Source: Halarcobacter sp. (GTDB taxonomy: Bacteria; Campylobacterota; Campylobacteria; Campylobacterales; Arcobacteraceae). From it: DNA of 64,000 nt. The stretch is taken from positions 1,488,001-1,552,000 of the forward strand of contig NZ_OY780939.1 in NCBI RefSeq assembly GCF_963675975.1, in the 5' to 3' direction. Position numbers and translations under genes: made by a program. Position 1 is the first letter of the stretch. The number at the start of each line of letters is the position of its first letter. This document shows, piece after piece, positions 48,008 through 58,029 of the stretch. The notes under the pieces were generated by a model. The model was not told where the DNA came from. It worked only from the letters and a program-made list of their open reading frames with translations, and did no database searches.

Positions 48008-49114
48008 ATGAAAAAAATAAGTTTAGCTGTATCATCATTATTACTAACTTCAAGTTTGTTTGCTGATAATAGTTTAAGTGATGCAATAAAAGGTGGAACA
48101 GTAAGTGGTGATGTTACACTTTATGGAGAAAGACAAAATAATAGTGGGGTAAATGCTGATTCTGGCTTTACAATGGGTTCTATTCAACTTTCATATGAAA
48201 CAGCAGAATATAATGGGTTTAAAGCTGCTGTTGGTTTTAGAGGAAATCATGATTTCTCAGAAGTAGAAGATGGGGATTACTCAGATGGTTCTGAATCAAA
48301 AGCAATCATGCATACTGCAAATGCATCTTATACAAATAAGTATTTTGGATTAACTTTAGGTAGACAAGAGATTGATTTAGAGTGGATGGGAGATTTTCAT
48401 GAAGCAGCAGTTTTAGCTGTAAGTGCAATTCCTGATACAACATTAGTTTTTGGATATTCTCAAAGAATTGCAGTTGCAGATGAAGATGCAGTATTAGAAG
48501 ATTTTGCTGATTTAGCAAATGGTGCTTTTGTTATTGATGCTAAATATGAGGGTATTGAGAATCTTGTTTTAAATCCATATTTTTATAATGTGGATATAGA
48601 TACAGGAGATGCTTCTTGGTATGGTTTAAAAGTTAATTATGATACTGATGTTTTTGGAATTACTTTGCATGGAGCAAAATCATCTGAAGATGCAATTGAC
48701 GTTGAAGATGGTAAGATTTATCATATTGAAGGAAGAACAAGTTTAGCAGGATTTGGTTTAATGGCTGGATATGTTAAAACTGGTGATGATGGAATTGGTT
48801 CTATGGATGCAGCAGGGGATAACATCAATCCTTTTGATGCTATTGCAGGTGGAGATGGAAATCAAGTTTATTCACAAGATGCAAGAACTGCATATTTAGG
48901 TGCAACGTATACTATTGCAGATATTGACTTAACTGCTGTGTATGGTCAAACTAAATACGAATTTGATGATAAAAAAGAGAATGAGTTTGATTTCTCTGCT
49001 GAATATGCAATTACTGAAGAATTGGCTATAGCTGCAACATATATTAATGTTGATGCAGATTCATCTATTGATGATTATGATAAAGTAAGTTTAACTTTAC
49101 AGTATTCATTCTAG
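48008..49114 (+). CDS. Outer-membrane porin
   Basis: 368 aa. Signal peptide (about 1-19, ending SLFADN), then alternating beta strands in an acidic, Gly-rich barrel and the terminal aromatic residue (LQYSF) required for BamA recognition. Resembles the porins (MOMP-like) of this phylum. Selectivity is not readable. Starts 44 bp after the flavodoxin; a weak AT-rich half palindrome precedes it, so it may have its own promoter. Ends in a strong terminator. Confidence 0.85.
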   Translation: MKKISLAVSSLLLTSSLFADNSLSDAIKGGTVSGDVTLYGERQNNSGVNADSGFTMGSIQLSYETAEYNGFKAAVGFRGNHDFSEVEDGDYSDGSESKAIMHTANASYTNKYFGLTLGRQEIDLEWMGDFHEAAVLAVSAIPDTTLVFGYSQRIAVADEDAVLEDFADLANGAFVIDAKYEGIENLVLNPYFYNVDIDTGDASWYGLKVNYDTDVFGITLHGAKSSEDAIDVEDGKIYHIEGRTSLAGFGLMAGYVKTGDDGIGSMDAAGDNINPFDAIAGGDGNQVYSQDARTAYLGATYTIADIDLTAVYGQTKYEFDDKKENEFDFSAEYAITEELAIAATYINVDADSSIDDYDKVSLTLQYSF

Positions 49115-49150
49115 TAAGTTTATTTAAAATTTTTGTAAGTTTTGTGTTCC

Positions 49151-49179
49151 AAAAGGGAAAGATTTTATCTTTCCCTTTT
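49151..49179. terminator. Bidirectional terminator after the porin
   Basis: Perfect 13-bp stem (49151-49163 with 49167-49179), TTT loop, followed by T run; serves the porin and the converging GGDEF/EAL gene. Confidence 0.8.
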
Positions 49180-49181
49180 TT

Positions 49182-51080
49182 TTAATCTAATTTTTCTGGT
49201 TTATGGAAATAATACCCTTGTGAATATTCGATATCCAATTCTTTTACTTTATTATAAATCTCTTCATTTTTTACATATTCTGCAATAACTTTTATGTTTG
49301 CTTCTTTTGCAAAGTTTACAATGTTTTTTACAACTAAATAAGATACTTTATCTTCTAAAATTTTCTTTATAATACTTCCATCAATTTTTATGTAGTCTGT
49401 ATTTATCTCTGTTAGATATATAAAGTTAGAATAGCCACTTCCAAAATCATCAATATAGAGTTTATATCCTAGATTTTTCAACATTAGAAGATTTCTTTTT
49501 GAACTCTCATAATTGATAATATCTTCGCTCTCAACTATCTCTAACCCTAATCTATTTGCAATATTTTTTTCATTTGCATAGTTTTTTAAGATAGTTAAAA
49601 TTGAATCATTTATAATATCTTGTGGATTTAAATTTACATTTAAATAAATATCTGGATTCTTATTTAATTTTTCATAACATATCTCTAAAACTTTTTTAGT
49701 GATATTTCTTGAGATAAATGTTCCTTTAATCACTGGGAAAATTTTATCAGGAGTTATAATCTCTCCATTTCGTGCAATTATTCTAAGTAAAGCTTCATAG
49801 TGAGATTCTTGATTGTTTTTATTATCAATGATTTTTTGATAAAAGCAAGTAACTCTATTCTCTTCAATTGCATCTTTTACGTCATTTATTGTCATAAAAA
49901 GACTATTATTATCTTGTTCGTTTGAATGTATTTCTATTTTATTACGACCTTTGTTTTTTGCATTATATAAAGCTATATCAGCTAATTTAAATGCATCTTG
50001 AAAGGTTCTTGATTTTCCTGGAGAAAGATTAACTCCAATAGATACAGTAACATTTATAAACTCTTCAGCAGATATTTTAAATTTTTTATCTTGTATTGTT
50101 GTAAATATTCTTTCTAAAACATTAAGGGCTTGAAGGTGATTTTTTCTTTTTGTTCTTATTAAAACTAAAAACTCTTCTCCTCCATATCTTACAATTATAT
50201 CTTCATTTTGTCTTACACAAAATAGGATTGTACTTGCAATCTGTTTTAATATCTTATCTCCAACATCATGTCCATAGGTATCATTTATCTTTTTAAAGTG
50301 ATCGATATCTAAAGCTATTAAAATATAATCAGTTAAATTAATAAAATCCTTTGATTCTTGTAAATAGTTTCTGTTGTATACATTTGTTAATTTATCAATA
50401 AAAGCATTTTTTTTAGCACTTATATATTTTATTGTTTGTATAACAAAAGCTACTATAAATAATAAGATTACAAAAATTATAGAGATAATCACATATTTTA
50501 TTACAGATATAATTTGATTTATATCTTCAACTTTTTCTACGGAAAAATCTATAGCTAAGATTAGTTCAACATTATCTTTATACAAAATTGGAACTAAATA
50601 AGTGATTGATAATTGATGTAGTAATGGTTGTTTGATTAACATAGGTTTTTTTTCTGTAAAAACATCTAACCATTTTGGACTATCAATATCAAATTTTTGA
50701 TTTATAAACGCCTTGTCTTGTTCTGGCGCTCCATCAATTAAAAATCTAAAAACACCTCTTTTATCCCTATAAAGTAAGTAGGCATATTTTATGTTTTTTG
50801 TTAGAAGAATACTTAGATTTCCTTCTATTATATTATATAATTGAGGGTTTGTTTTTATATCTGTAACATAATCTTTACTATCTTTTAAAAGTGAAGTTAT
50901 AACATTAGAACTGTTTTTAGAGATTGAGATAACATCTGAAGTGGATATATCTAACATTTTTTGTTCAAATTTTTTTTCAAGTTGGATAGTTCCGTAAAGT
51001 AAAATACCCAAAGAAATAGAAATTAATAATGAAAAAACAATAAGATAAAAAGGTTTTTTTATTATGAATTTAGTACTCAT
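49182..51080 (-). CDS. Membrane-bound GGDEF-EAL protein
   Basis: 632 aa. Two membrane helices (about 10-32 and 195-218) around a periplasmic sensor domain; GGDEF domain (about 225-390) with an intact site RYGGEEF; EAL domain (about 400-630) with YEALLR, NVNLNPQD and IDDFGSGYS, so cyclase and phosphodiesterase sites both look competent. Last gene of an operon with a periplasmic protein and a TonB-type receptor, which suggests that an outer-membrane event is relayed to c-di-GMP. Overlaps the preceding gene by 11 bp. Confidence 0.9.
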   Translation of the reverse strand: MSTKFIIKKPFYLIVFSLLISISLGILLYGTIQLEKKFEQKMLDISTSDVISISKNSSNVITSLLKDSKDYVTDIKTNPQLYNIIEGNLSILLTKNIKYAYLLYRDKRGVFRFLIDGAPEQDKAFINQKFDIDSPKWLDVFTEKKPMLIKQPLLHQLSITYLVPILYKDNVELILAIDFSVEKVEDINQIISVIKYVIISIIFVILLFIVAFVIQTIKYISAKKNAFIDKLTNVYNRNYLQESKDFINLTDYILIALDIDHFKKINDTYGHDVGDKILKQIASTILFCVRQNEDIIVRYGGEEFLVLIRTKRKNHLQALNVLERIFTTIQDKKFKISAEEFINVTVSIGVNLSPGKSRTFQDAFKLADIALYNAKNKGRNKIEIHSNEQDNNSLFMTINDVKDAIEENRVTCFYQKIIDNKNNQESHYEALLRIIARNGEIITPDKIFPVIKGTFISRNITKKVLEICYEKLNKNPDIYLNVNLNPQDIINDSILTILKNYANEKNIANRLGLEIVESEDIINYESSKRNLLMLKNLGYKLYIDDFGSGYSNFIYLTEINTDYIKIDGSIIKKILEDKVSYLVVKNIVNFAKEANIKVIAEYVKNEEIYNKVKELDIEYSQGYYFHKPEKLD

Positions 51081-51537
51081 TATAATCTTCTATAAACTTA
51101 TTATACTCTTTTTTCAAATTTATTTGTTTTCTTGCTAATCTATTTTTTATTAGTACAATATTAGGTCTACTTTTACTCCAAAAAAATGCACCTAAGTATT
51201 TATCACTATTTAATAGTTTTTTATAGTTGTTTGTAAAAAAGAATTTATTATCTATATTGGGACATTTTAAATTTTTGTCATCATATTTTACAAAAATAAA
51301 ATCAGCTTTCTGACAACTATTTACAATATTTAATTTTGTTGAATAAACTTTTTTGTCTATTTGTTTTATATCAGGTATATAAAGATTGATTTTTTTATGG
51401 TGTGTAATATCTTTTGCTATTTTTGTAATGATTTTTGCTTCTAAGTCTATTACTTTATCATATTCATCAATTAAATATGTGTAATTTTGTCCATATAAAC
51501 TAAGAATAAATAGAAATAATGATAATAATATTTTCAT
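51070..51537 (-). CDS. Periplasmic protein, YfiR-like (inference)
   Basis: 155 aa with a signal peptide (MKILLSLFLFILSLYG). The mature part contains CQKADFIFV followed by a GAFFWSKSRPNIVLI strand and a final basic helix, the order seen in YfiR/DUF4154 proteins that restrain a membrane diguanylate cyclase. Similarity is weak and by eye. ATG 51537 overlaps the receptor stop (ATGA) and has GGAGA upstream; its own end overlaps the GGDEF-EAL gene. Confidence 0.6.
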   Translation of the reverse strand: MKILLSLFLFILSLYGQNYTYLIDEYDKVIDLEAKIITKIAKDITHHKKINLYIPDIKQIDKKVYSTKLNIVNSCQKADFIFVKYDDKNLKCPNIDNKFFFTNNYKKLLNSDKYLGAFFWSKSRPNIVLIKNRLARKQINLKKEYNKFIEDYNEY

Positions 51538-53444
51538 CAAAATCTCCAATTCAAGCTAAAAGATATAGCTCTATCATAATCATCAATAAGTGATAAATTA
51601 GGGTTACCATAACCTGCTGTATAATCACTTAAAATAGATTGTGTAGGTTTATTTAAAAGGTTAGTTCCTTTTACACTTACACTAAAATTTTTTGTAAAAC
51701 TATGTGTGGCCCCAATATTTAAATTGTAAGAGTTTTTAATATCTAATCCTAAATAACTAAAACCTTTTCTAAATATAAGTGAAGCAAAATAACTAGTTTT
51801 ATCAAAAGATTTAGTATATTTTAGATAACCACCATCAGTGTAATTACTTTGTTCTTCTGTTAATTGACTGTAAAAATAGTTGAAATCCAATTTACTTTTT
51901 TTATCAAAATTATAAGTATAATCAAATATAAATCCATTTGTTTTTATTTTGTGGTCTACATTTATAAAGCCTATTGGGTGTGCAAAATAGATATAATCGG
52001 TGATATGTACATTAAAATACTCTACACTTAATCTAGATTTTTCAAAAGTGTATGCACCTTCAAATGTAAAATAATCATATTTTTGAGAATCTAAAGTTGG
52101 TCTTTGCATAAAAGCAGAATCAATATTATAAAATGATGGGGGAATATGACTCATAGTATAAAAAGTTTTGAAACCAAGATTTGTTGTTGGTAAATAGATT
52201 GCACCAATTCTATAAAGGTTTTCTGTTTTATCAACCATAAAGCCATTTCTTTGATAATTGTTCACTTTAAAATTACCAATTATTATTAAATTGTCTAAAA
52301 GTTTATAATCATCTTGAATAGCTAAAGAGTATGATCTCTCTTTATTAAATTGATTTCCATAGTTATATAGTGGCATATTATTTACAGCTCTACTGTTAAC
52401 ATCATAATCTTTACTTGAAAAACTCAGAGAAGTAAATAAATTGTTTTTCTTCGTTTTAAAATTTTTTGAAAGAGTTGCATTTAGTTTTGTAAACTTGGAA
52501 TCATCATCAAATTTTGTAATAAATCTTCCTAAATAACCAGGTATTCCAACTACGCCTATTGCTTCTTTATTTTGTTCTTCAAATATTCTATTTTCTACAT
52601 CTGCTGAAAGATTAAGTTTTAAAGAATCATCATCTAAAAAATATCTATTATAATTTATAAAAAAATTAGTAGATTTAATTTTTCCATCATCAGCGTTTGC
52701 ATCATAAGACATACCTTGATAATTCTCTTTTTCTAATTTAGTATATCCTAGGTTTATTTTATTTTTATCATTTCCTATATCTAAAAATAGATATTTTTGA
52801 GATGTATCATTGTCAAGTAAATCATTTTTATTAAATCTATCAAAAAAACTGTTTTGGTTTGCAAAATATAATAAATAAGACCAACCATTTTCAAGCATAC
52901 TTGAGTAAGAAAACTCTTGGGAATTATCACTATTATTTGAGATAGTAGTTTTAATGTTTCCACCATTCTCTTTTGAAGGTTTTTTGGTATAAACTCTAAT
53001 AAACTCAACACCTGTTTCACTTCCTAAAGTAAATGAACCCTCTCCCATATAAATCTCTATGTAATCTATAAGGCTAACAGGAAGTTCATACCAACTTAAA
53101 AAAGGAGATTGGGTATATGCTGAACTTACTTCATGATCATTTATAAAAAGTCTAAAATATCCACTTGTTTCAGATTTTGTTCCAACTAAAGATAAGGTAT
53201 TTGCTCCAAATGAACTTTTATTTAAACTAGTTATAGGTAACTCTTTTAATATTTCGCTCAATCTATCGTATTGCATAGCTTTTAAGTCATTTTGAGAATA
53301 TATTCTTGCATGACCCATTTTTTCATTAAGAGTTTGTAATGAATTTTTTGAAGTCTCTTCATACTCCTGTAGTAAGGAATCAATATTTGAAGATGCAAAA
53401 AGTATTTTAAATAGTAAAATAAAAATTAATATAAATCTTAACAC
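51537..53444 (-). CDS. TonB-dependent receptor-like outer-membrane protein
   Basis: 635 aa. Signal peptide about 1-17, plug domain about 45-165 (IYSQNDLKAMQYDRLSEIL, then LFINDHEV and a YIEIYMGEGSF segment), then a beta barrel ending in a terminal Phe (NWRF). Lengths fit a small TonB-type receptor. Ligand unknown. The two genes behind it encode a periplasmic protein and a GGDEF-EAL enzyme, so it may be a sensor as well as a transporter. A TATAAT lies upstream on the minus strand near 53474-53479. Confidence 0.85.
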   Translation of the reverse strand: MLRFILIFILLFKILFASSNIDSLLQEYEETSKNSLQTLNEKMGHARIYSQNDLKAMQYDRLSEILKELPITSLNKSSFGANTLSLVGTKSETSGYFRLFINDHEVSSAYTQSPFLSWYELPVSLIDYIEIYMGEGSFTLGSETGVEFIRVYTKKPSKENGGNIKTTISNNSDNSQEFSYSSMLENGWSYLLYFANQNSFFDRFNKNDLLDNDTSQKYLFLDIGNDKNKINLGYTKLEKENYQGMSYDANADDGKIKSTNFFINYNRYFLDDDSLKLNLSADVENRIFEEQNKEAIGVVGIPGYLGRFITKFDDDSKFTKLNATLSKNFKTKKNNLFTSLSFSSKDYDVNSRAVNNMPLYNYGNQFNKERSYSLAIQDDYKLLDNLIIIGNFKVNNYQRNGFMVDKTENLYRIGAIYLPTTNLGFKTFYTMSHIPPSFYNIDSAFMQRPTLDSQKYDYFTFEGAYTFEKSRLSVEYFNVHITDYIYFAHPIGFINVDHKIKTNGFIFDYTYNFDKKSKLDFNYFYSQLTEEQSNYTDGGYLKYTKSFDKTSYFASLIFRKGFSYLGLDIKNSYNLNIGATHSFTKNFSVSVKGTNLLNKPTQSILSDYTAGYGNPNLSLIDDYDRAISFSLNWRF

Positions 53445-53553
53445 ATTTTTTCCACATATTATGTTTAGTTATAATTATACATAATTAATTTTGAATAATT
53501 AGTAAAAAGAATAAGTAAAATATATAAAATGGAATGATAATTTCTAAATATCT

Positions 53554-53575
53554 CCTAGTACCCGAAGGTACTAGG
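53554..53575 (-). terminator. Hairpin after the MauG-like gene
   Basis: Perfect 9-bp stem CCTAGTACC/GGTACTAGG with a CGAA tetraloop, immediately after the stop on the minus strand. T tract is weak, so termination strength is uncertain. Confidence 0.6.
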
Positions 53576-53576
53576 A

Positions 53577-54731
53577 TTATTTTTCTAAGAGATGTTCATA
53601 TCTTTTATCAGTTAAAAGCTTCATAAATGCAACTAGTGCATCTACTTTTCTATCATTTTGTTTATTAGCTTTTAATTCATCTAAAGATATTGTTTCCTTA
53701 ACTTCAGGCTTTGCCCATGGTTTTCCAGTTTCTGGATTAATTTTTCTATCTTGATTATTATATTTATCATAAAACTCTACAACTGTTCTTAAATCTTTGA
53801 AAACCCCATTATGCATATATGGTGCAGTTACAGCAACATTCCTAAGTGTTGGAACTTTATATTTTCCTTTTTGATTCTCATCTGTAACATTTGGATTTGC
53901 TAATAAGCCATTATCAGTAGCTTTTACACCATTTTTCGCTCTTAAATCTGGATTTGCAGGTACTCCAATATTATGATATTCATAATTTGTAAATGTTTCA
54001 CCTTTTTTATCTTCACCTTTTAAAACATGACAAGTTGCACAAGAGTTATTGTTATTAGAGAAAAATAGTGATCTTCCTAAATCTTCTAAAGGTGTTAAAT
54101 CATATTTTCCTTCTAAATATCTGTCATATTTAGAATCAAAAGGTGCAAACTCTTTTGTCATCTCAAATTTTTCTATTGAATCTGTCATGGCAAAATAAGC
54201 TTTTTCATCAGATTTAAATATATCATCTCCATAAATAGCTTTTAAAGTTTTCACATAATATGGGTTTTCTTTTAGTCTTTCAACAACACTTTTTTTATCA
54301 GGCATTCCCATTTCAATAGGATTAAGTGGCGGTCCACCTGCTTGTCCTGCTAGGGTTGCTTCTCTACCATCCCAAAATTGTCCACCAATATATTTTTTAT
54401 TTTTTTCATCATAATGAAACTTTGGACTAAACATAGCATATGCTGCACTTGGTGCTTGTCTATCACCTAAAGATTTTCCATCATCACCCATTGATGCCAT
54501 TTTATTAACTGTATTATCCCTATCATCTGTAAAACCATGTTCAGGATTATGACAAGTTGAGCATGATTGAGTTCTATTTTTAGATAGATTCTTATCAAAA
54601 AATAGCACCTGACCTAATTGTTCTTTATCTTTAATTTTTTTTGCTATATTTTCTTTTGTAGGTGCTGTATTTGTACATCCACTAAAAAATATAATTGCAA
54701 TAATAACACTATAAAATTTTAAATTTTTCAT
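53577..54731 (-). CDS. Di-haem cytochrome c peroxidase / MauG-like lipoprotein
   Basis: 384 aa. Lipobox FSGC near residue 19 anchors it in the envelope. Two c-haem sites: CSTCH near residue 57 and CATCH near residue 232, and the VPTLRNVAVTAPYMHNG stretch that ends this family's second haem domain. It may reduce peroxide or oxidise a protein or metal substrate. Last gene of a five-gene operon with two imelysins and another di-haem protein, pointing to iron handling at the cell surface. Its start overlaps the preceding stop. Confidence 0.88.
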   Translation of the reverse strand: MKNLKFYSVIIAIIFFSGCTNTAPTKENIAKKIKDKEQLGQVLFFDKNLSKNRTQSCSTCHNPEHGFTDDRDNTVNKMASMGDDGKSLGDRQAPSAAYAMFSPKFHYDEKNKKYIGGQFWDGREATLAGQAGGPPLNPIEMGMPDKKSVVERLKENPYYVKTLKAIYGDDIFKSDEKAYFAMTDSIEKFEMTKEFAPFDSKYDRYLEGKYDLTPLEDLGRSLFFSNNNNSCATCHVLKGEDKKGETFTNYEYHNIGVPANPDLRAKNGVKATDNGLLANPNVTDENQKGKYKVPTLRNVAVTAPYMHNGVFKDLRTVVEFYDKYNNQDRKINPETGKPWAKPEVKETISLDELKANKQNDRKVDALVAFMKLLTDKRYEHLLEK

Positions 54732-55633
54732 TAACTTCTCCTTCTTAATAAATTAATAAATGGATAAACTATTATATTTGTAATAGATTTATAATTATTC
54801 ATTTGTTCTTTTCTTAATCCAAATTTTAAAACCTTTACCTCTTTTGAAAGAGTTAAAGATCCAAATAGTCTGTCCCAAACAGCTAAGTAACTTCCATAGT
54901 TTTTATCAAAATATTTTTTGCTATGGTGTATTTGGTGCTGTTTTGGTGAAATAAACCATTTTTCAATCCATTCAAAATAAGCAAAAGGTATATGAGAATG
55001 TCTTAGGTTTGAACCAAAAAGTGAAAATACAAAGATAAATATATTTGCACCTAAAACTTCATATAATCCAACCTTTGAACCAAAGAAATATATAAATACA
55101 CCAGTAACTAATCCAATACTTAATGAATATCTAAATCCAAAAAGAATATTTTCTACAGGGTGTACCCTATAAAAAGTTAAAGGGTTTAATACTTTTGCAC
55201 TATGGTGAACTTTGTGAAATTCCCATAAAATTGGAATAGTATGCAAGAACCTATGTATCCAGTATCTAGTAAAATCACTTACAACAAATAAAGTAATAGT
55301 ATATAAAGCGATTGTAGTCTCATAAGAAACATCTTGTATTTGGTTAAAGCCAAAATTGTAATACAGATGTTTATTTACCCACAAAGCTACAGTTTTTGCA
55401 CTAATTACTATTGGAATAATCAATAACATTTTTATAAAATACGACAAAATAAAATAGTAATAATCAAGTTTTGAACTTGGATGTAACCAAAGTTTAGAAC
55501 TAAAAGCTATTTTTCTATATCTTTTATTAAAATAAATAAATATTATCCCAATTGCAATTGAAGATGCAAGATATATCCAGTATGTACGTCTTCCTGGATC
55601 TATCAAATACTCTAATACTAAAAAATTATCCAT
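54731..55633 (-). CDS. Sterol desaturase/fatty acid hydroxylase-superfamily membrane protein
   Basis: 300 aa with about four membrane segments. The di-iron histidine boxes are present: HRFLH, HKVHH and HQIHH in order. These are integral membrane oxygenases that hydroxylate or desaturate lipids. The placing among imelysin and di-haem genes is unusual; since this enzyme uses non-haem iron it may depend on, or modify lipid for, the envelope iron system. Substrate unknown. Confidence 0.85.
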   Translation of the reverse strand: MDNFLVLEYLIDPGRRTYWIYLASSIAIGIIFIYFNKRYRKIAFSSKLWLHPSSKLDYYYFILSYFIKMLLIIPIVISAKTVALWVNKHLYYNFGFNQIQDVSYETTIALYTITLFVVSDFTRYWIHRFLHTIPILWEFHKVHHSAKVLNPLTFYRVHPVENILFGFRYSLSIGLVTGVFIYFFGSKVGLYEVLGANIFIFVFSLFGSNLRHSHIPFAYFEWIEKWFISPKQHQIHHSKKYFDKNYGSYLAVWDRLFGSLTLSKEVKVLKFGLRKEQMNNYKSITNIIVYPFINLLRRRS

Positions 55634-55643
55634 CTAATACCTT

Positions 55644-56630
55644 CTAGTCTCCATCTGCCTCAATAATTTTTGCATTTATTGATAACTCTTCAATAATCTC
55701 TAAAAATAAAATTACGTGAATATTACTAACCTCTTCATACAAATCTTGTGTCTTTAATAGATTGTCATCTTCAATCTCTTTTGCAAGTTCTAATGATTTG
55801 TCAATAGATTCTCTTAAATCCTCAACCAATGAACCATCAGTTATTTCTAATAAGTAATCTCCATAATCTTTATAATCTTTATTATTAAAAATATTTTTAT
55901 ATGTTAAAAGTATTGCTTCAATTGCATTTGAACTATTTTTACTTATCACATATTCAGCTCTATTATTATCAGGTTTACCTTCATATTTTTTAGTTTCCCC
56001 AATAATATCCCCAATACGCCACTCTTTTAGTTTATAAGTACTTTGAATTAAAGTATTAATAGTGATTGAATTAGCCTTTTTTATATCAGATAAAAAATTC
56101 TTTTCTTGTGCTTTGTACTCTTCATCTATTTCAGATAATAAACTTTCAATTTTTGTAATAATCGCTATTGCAAATTTATTTACTCTATCATCTTTAATAT
56201 CTTTTTTAGATATTACATATTCAAGTGCATTAATAGATTTTAAAGAGTTTTTAAAAAGTGCAATTCTAACTTCATCTTCACTTTTTATTGCTCTATCTAA
56301 TTGTGCTGTAATATCCTCATTTATATTATGAAAAACATCAAGATATCTTGGAGTATCAATAAAATCTTCATTTATATCGCCCAACAAATAAAATGCCTGA
56401 ACACTTTTCCATGACCTTACAAGATTTGTAAAATCCTCTTTACTTTTTTTAGCATTTTTTTCTAATACAGATTTTTTTAAAGCATCAATATCATCTAAGG
56501 CTTTATTCGTATTTTTTAGAATAACCTTTTCATACAGATTTTTTAAAGTCTCTTTATTATCACTTGTATCATCTGCATAAGATAGCAGTGTTAAAAGTGA
56601 TACAACTAAAAAATATTTTAATAGTTTCAT
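55644..56630 (-). CDS. Imelysin-like periplasmic protein
   Basis: 328 aa with a signal peptide (about 1-19, ending LSYADD). Two helical-bundle halves; the first has RSWKSVQAFYLLGDIN and the SINALEYVI segment that corresponds to the imelysin core, although the GxHxxE metal motif is not kept (residues read SINALEY). Imelysins are Fur-regulated iron-related envelope proteins of uncertain mechanism. Starts right after the di-haem oxidase. Confidence 0.75.
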   Translation of the reverse strand: MKLLKYFLVVSLLTLLSYADDTSDNKETLKNLYEKVILKNTNKALDDIDALKKSVLEKNAKKSKEDFTNLVRSWKSVQAFYLLGDINEDFIDTPRYLDVFHNINEDITAQLDRAIKSEDEVRIALFKNSLKSINALEYVISKKDIKDDRVNKFAIAIITKIESLLSEIDEEYKAQEKNFLSDIKKANSITINTLIQSTYKLKEWRIGDIIGETKKYEGKPDNNRAEYVISKNSSNAIEAILLTYKNIFNNKDYKDYGDYLLEITDGSLVEDLRESIDKSLELAKEIEDDNLLKTQDLYEEVSNIHVILFLEIIEELSINAKIIEADGD

Positions 56631-56631
56631 T

Positions 56632-58029
56632 TTATACCTCTTCTAAAAACTTAAGTAGTTTTTCTCTTTTTTCTTTTTCAAGACTCATAAATGTTTCTTT
56701 TACATTTTGAGCTTCACCACCATGCCAAAGAATAGCTTCTTGGAAATCTCTTGCTCTTCCATCATGGAGTAGCCTTGGATTTTTACCATTTATTCTCTTA
56801 TGTAATGCTAATCCCCATAATGGTGGAGTTCTCCATTCTCTTCCTGTTGCTTTGAATTCACTTCTTCCATCAGCTAGACCCTCTCCCATATCATGAAGTA
56901 GCATATTTGTAAAGGGTGCAATTTTTATACCTGACTTAGTTACAAAAGATTCAATATGACATTTATTACAACCTATTTGTTTAAATATTTCAATACCCTC
57001 TTTATATGTCTGAGTATTTTTATTTGCTGTATAGGTTTTTCTTTTTTTAAGATAAAAAGCCATAGCTTCCAATCTCATATCAGTAATATCAAGAGCATCT
57101 CTTGCTTTTGGGGCATTATTACATGCCTCTTGTTGTTTTGTACAGTTTTCATTTGGATAATAAGTTGTAGTTAAACCCATATCATTGTTTGCTGCATCAG
57201 CTGTTTGATGTATTATAGAAGTTGTTGTTGCTTTCCAACTATATTTTCCAAGTTCAATTTTTTTTGTTATTGGTGAATATACATAATTAGCACGTCCTGA
57301 TATTCCATCATTATCTCTATCAAATTCATCTTCATTTTTTAAAATATCTTCATTTGAAATATCGCTTAATAATCCTAATCCATTTAGGGTTGGAGCAATT
57401 CTAAAAGTTAGAACAGAATCTTTATGTAAAGGACCATATTGTAACTCTTTTAAAGCATAGTTAGGTTCAAGTATTATATCAATCTCTCCATCTGGGAAAG
57501 TGATTTTCTTTTCTTTATAAGTTATATCAGTTTTAGCTTCAAATTTAACTCCATGGTTAGCATTTAGAGCAATTTGTGCACCATATATTGGTTCAGGAAT
57601 TAAACCTTTTGTTTCTAAGATAGTTTTATCTTTTTTCTTATTTTCTAAAGATACTTTAGGAATTAAACTTCTCGAAAAATCACCATTACTATTATATAAA
57701 GTTCCTCTACCATTTGATGGATGACAACTAGCACAGGTATTAGCATTAAATAAAGGTCCAAGACCATCCCTAGCAGTTGTAGCACTTGGCGCTTCAACCC
57801 ATGGAATTCTAAAAAAACTCTTTCCTAAAATAAATTTATCATACTCTTCATCACTTAAGCCATTTACAGGTTTTAGAAGTAAAGACTTATTTTTTTCACT
57901 TGATAAATCTTTGCCCAAACCATTAACGGCAAAAAGCCCTGTAGTAAAAATTACTACAAGGCTTTTTGTTAATATTGTTTTGAAGAGTTTTAAATTATAG
58001 TTTTGTCTCTTCTGGATCTGTAACATCAT
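56632..58029 (-). CDS. Di-haem oxidoreductase (DUF1111 / COG3488 type)
   Basis: 465 aa. Signal-type hydrophobic start (about 16-40), CASCH near residue 102 and CNKCH near residue 355, plus the TPPLWGLALHKR and LLHDGRARDFQEAILWHGGEA stretches of the 'CxxC' thiol-oxidoreductase/DUF1111 family. The arrangement imelysin - DUF1111 - imelysin is recurrent in Proteobacteria and is iron-repressed in Pseudomonas. The start overlaps the upstream imelysin by 35 bp with poor ribosome-binding site, so it is probably translationally coupled. Confidence 0.85.
   Translation of the reverse strand: MMLQIQKRQNYNLKLFKTILTKSLVVIFTTGLFAVNGLGKDLSSEKNKSLLLKPVNGLSDEEYDKFILGKSFFRIPWVEAPSATTARDGLGPLFNANTCASCHPSNGRGTLYNSNGDFSRSLIPKVSLENKKKDKTILETKGLIPEPIYGAQIALNANHGVKFEAKTDITYKEKKITFPDGEIDIILEPNYALKELQYGPLHKDSVLTFRIAPTLNGLGLLSDISNEDILKNEDEFDRDNDGISGRANYVYSPITKKIELGKYSWKATTTSIIHQTADAANNDMGLTTTYYPNENCTKQQEACNNAPKARDALDITDMRLEAMAFYLKKRKTYTANKNTQTYKEGIEIFKQIGCNKCHIESFVTKSGIKIAPFTNMLLHDMGEGLADGRSEFKATGREWRTPPLWGLALHKRINGKNPRLLHDGRARDFQEAILWHGGEAQNVKETFMSLEKEKREKLLKFLEEV

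Noticed and set aside
56062-56331. 89-codon plus-strand frame inside the 328-aa imelysin-like gene
   Set aside because: Antisense shadow without start signals; the minus-strand gene fits signal peptide and family.
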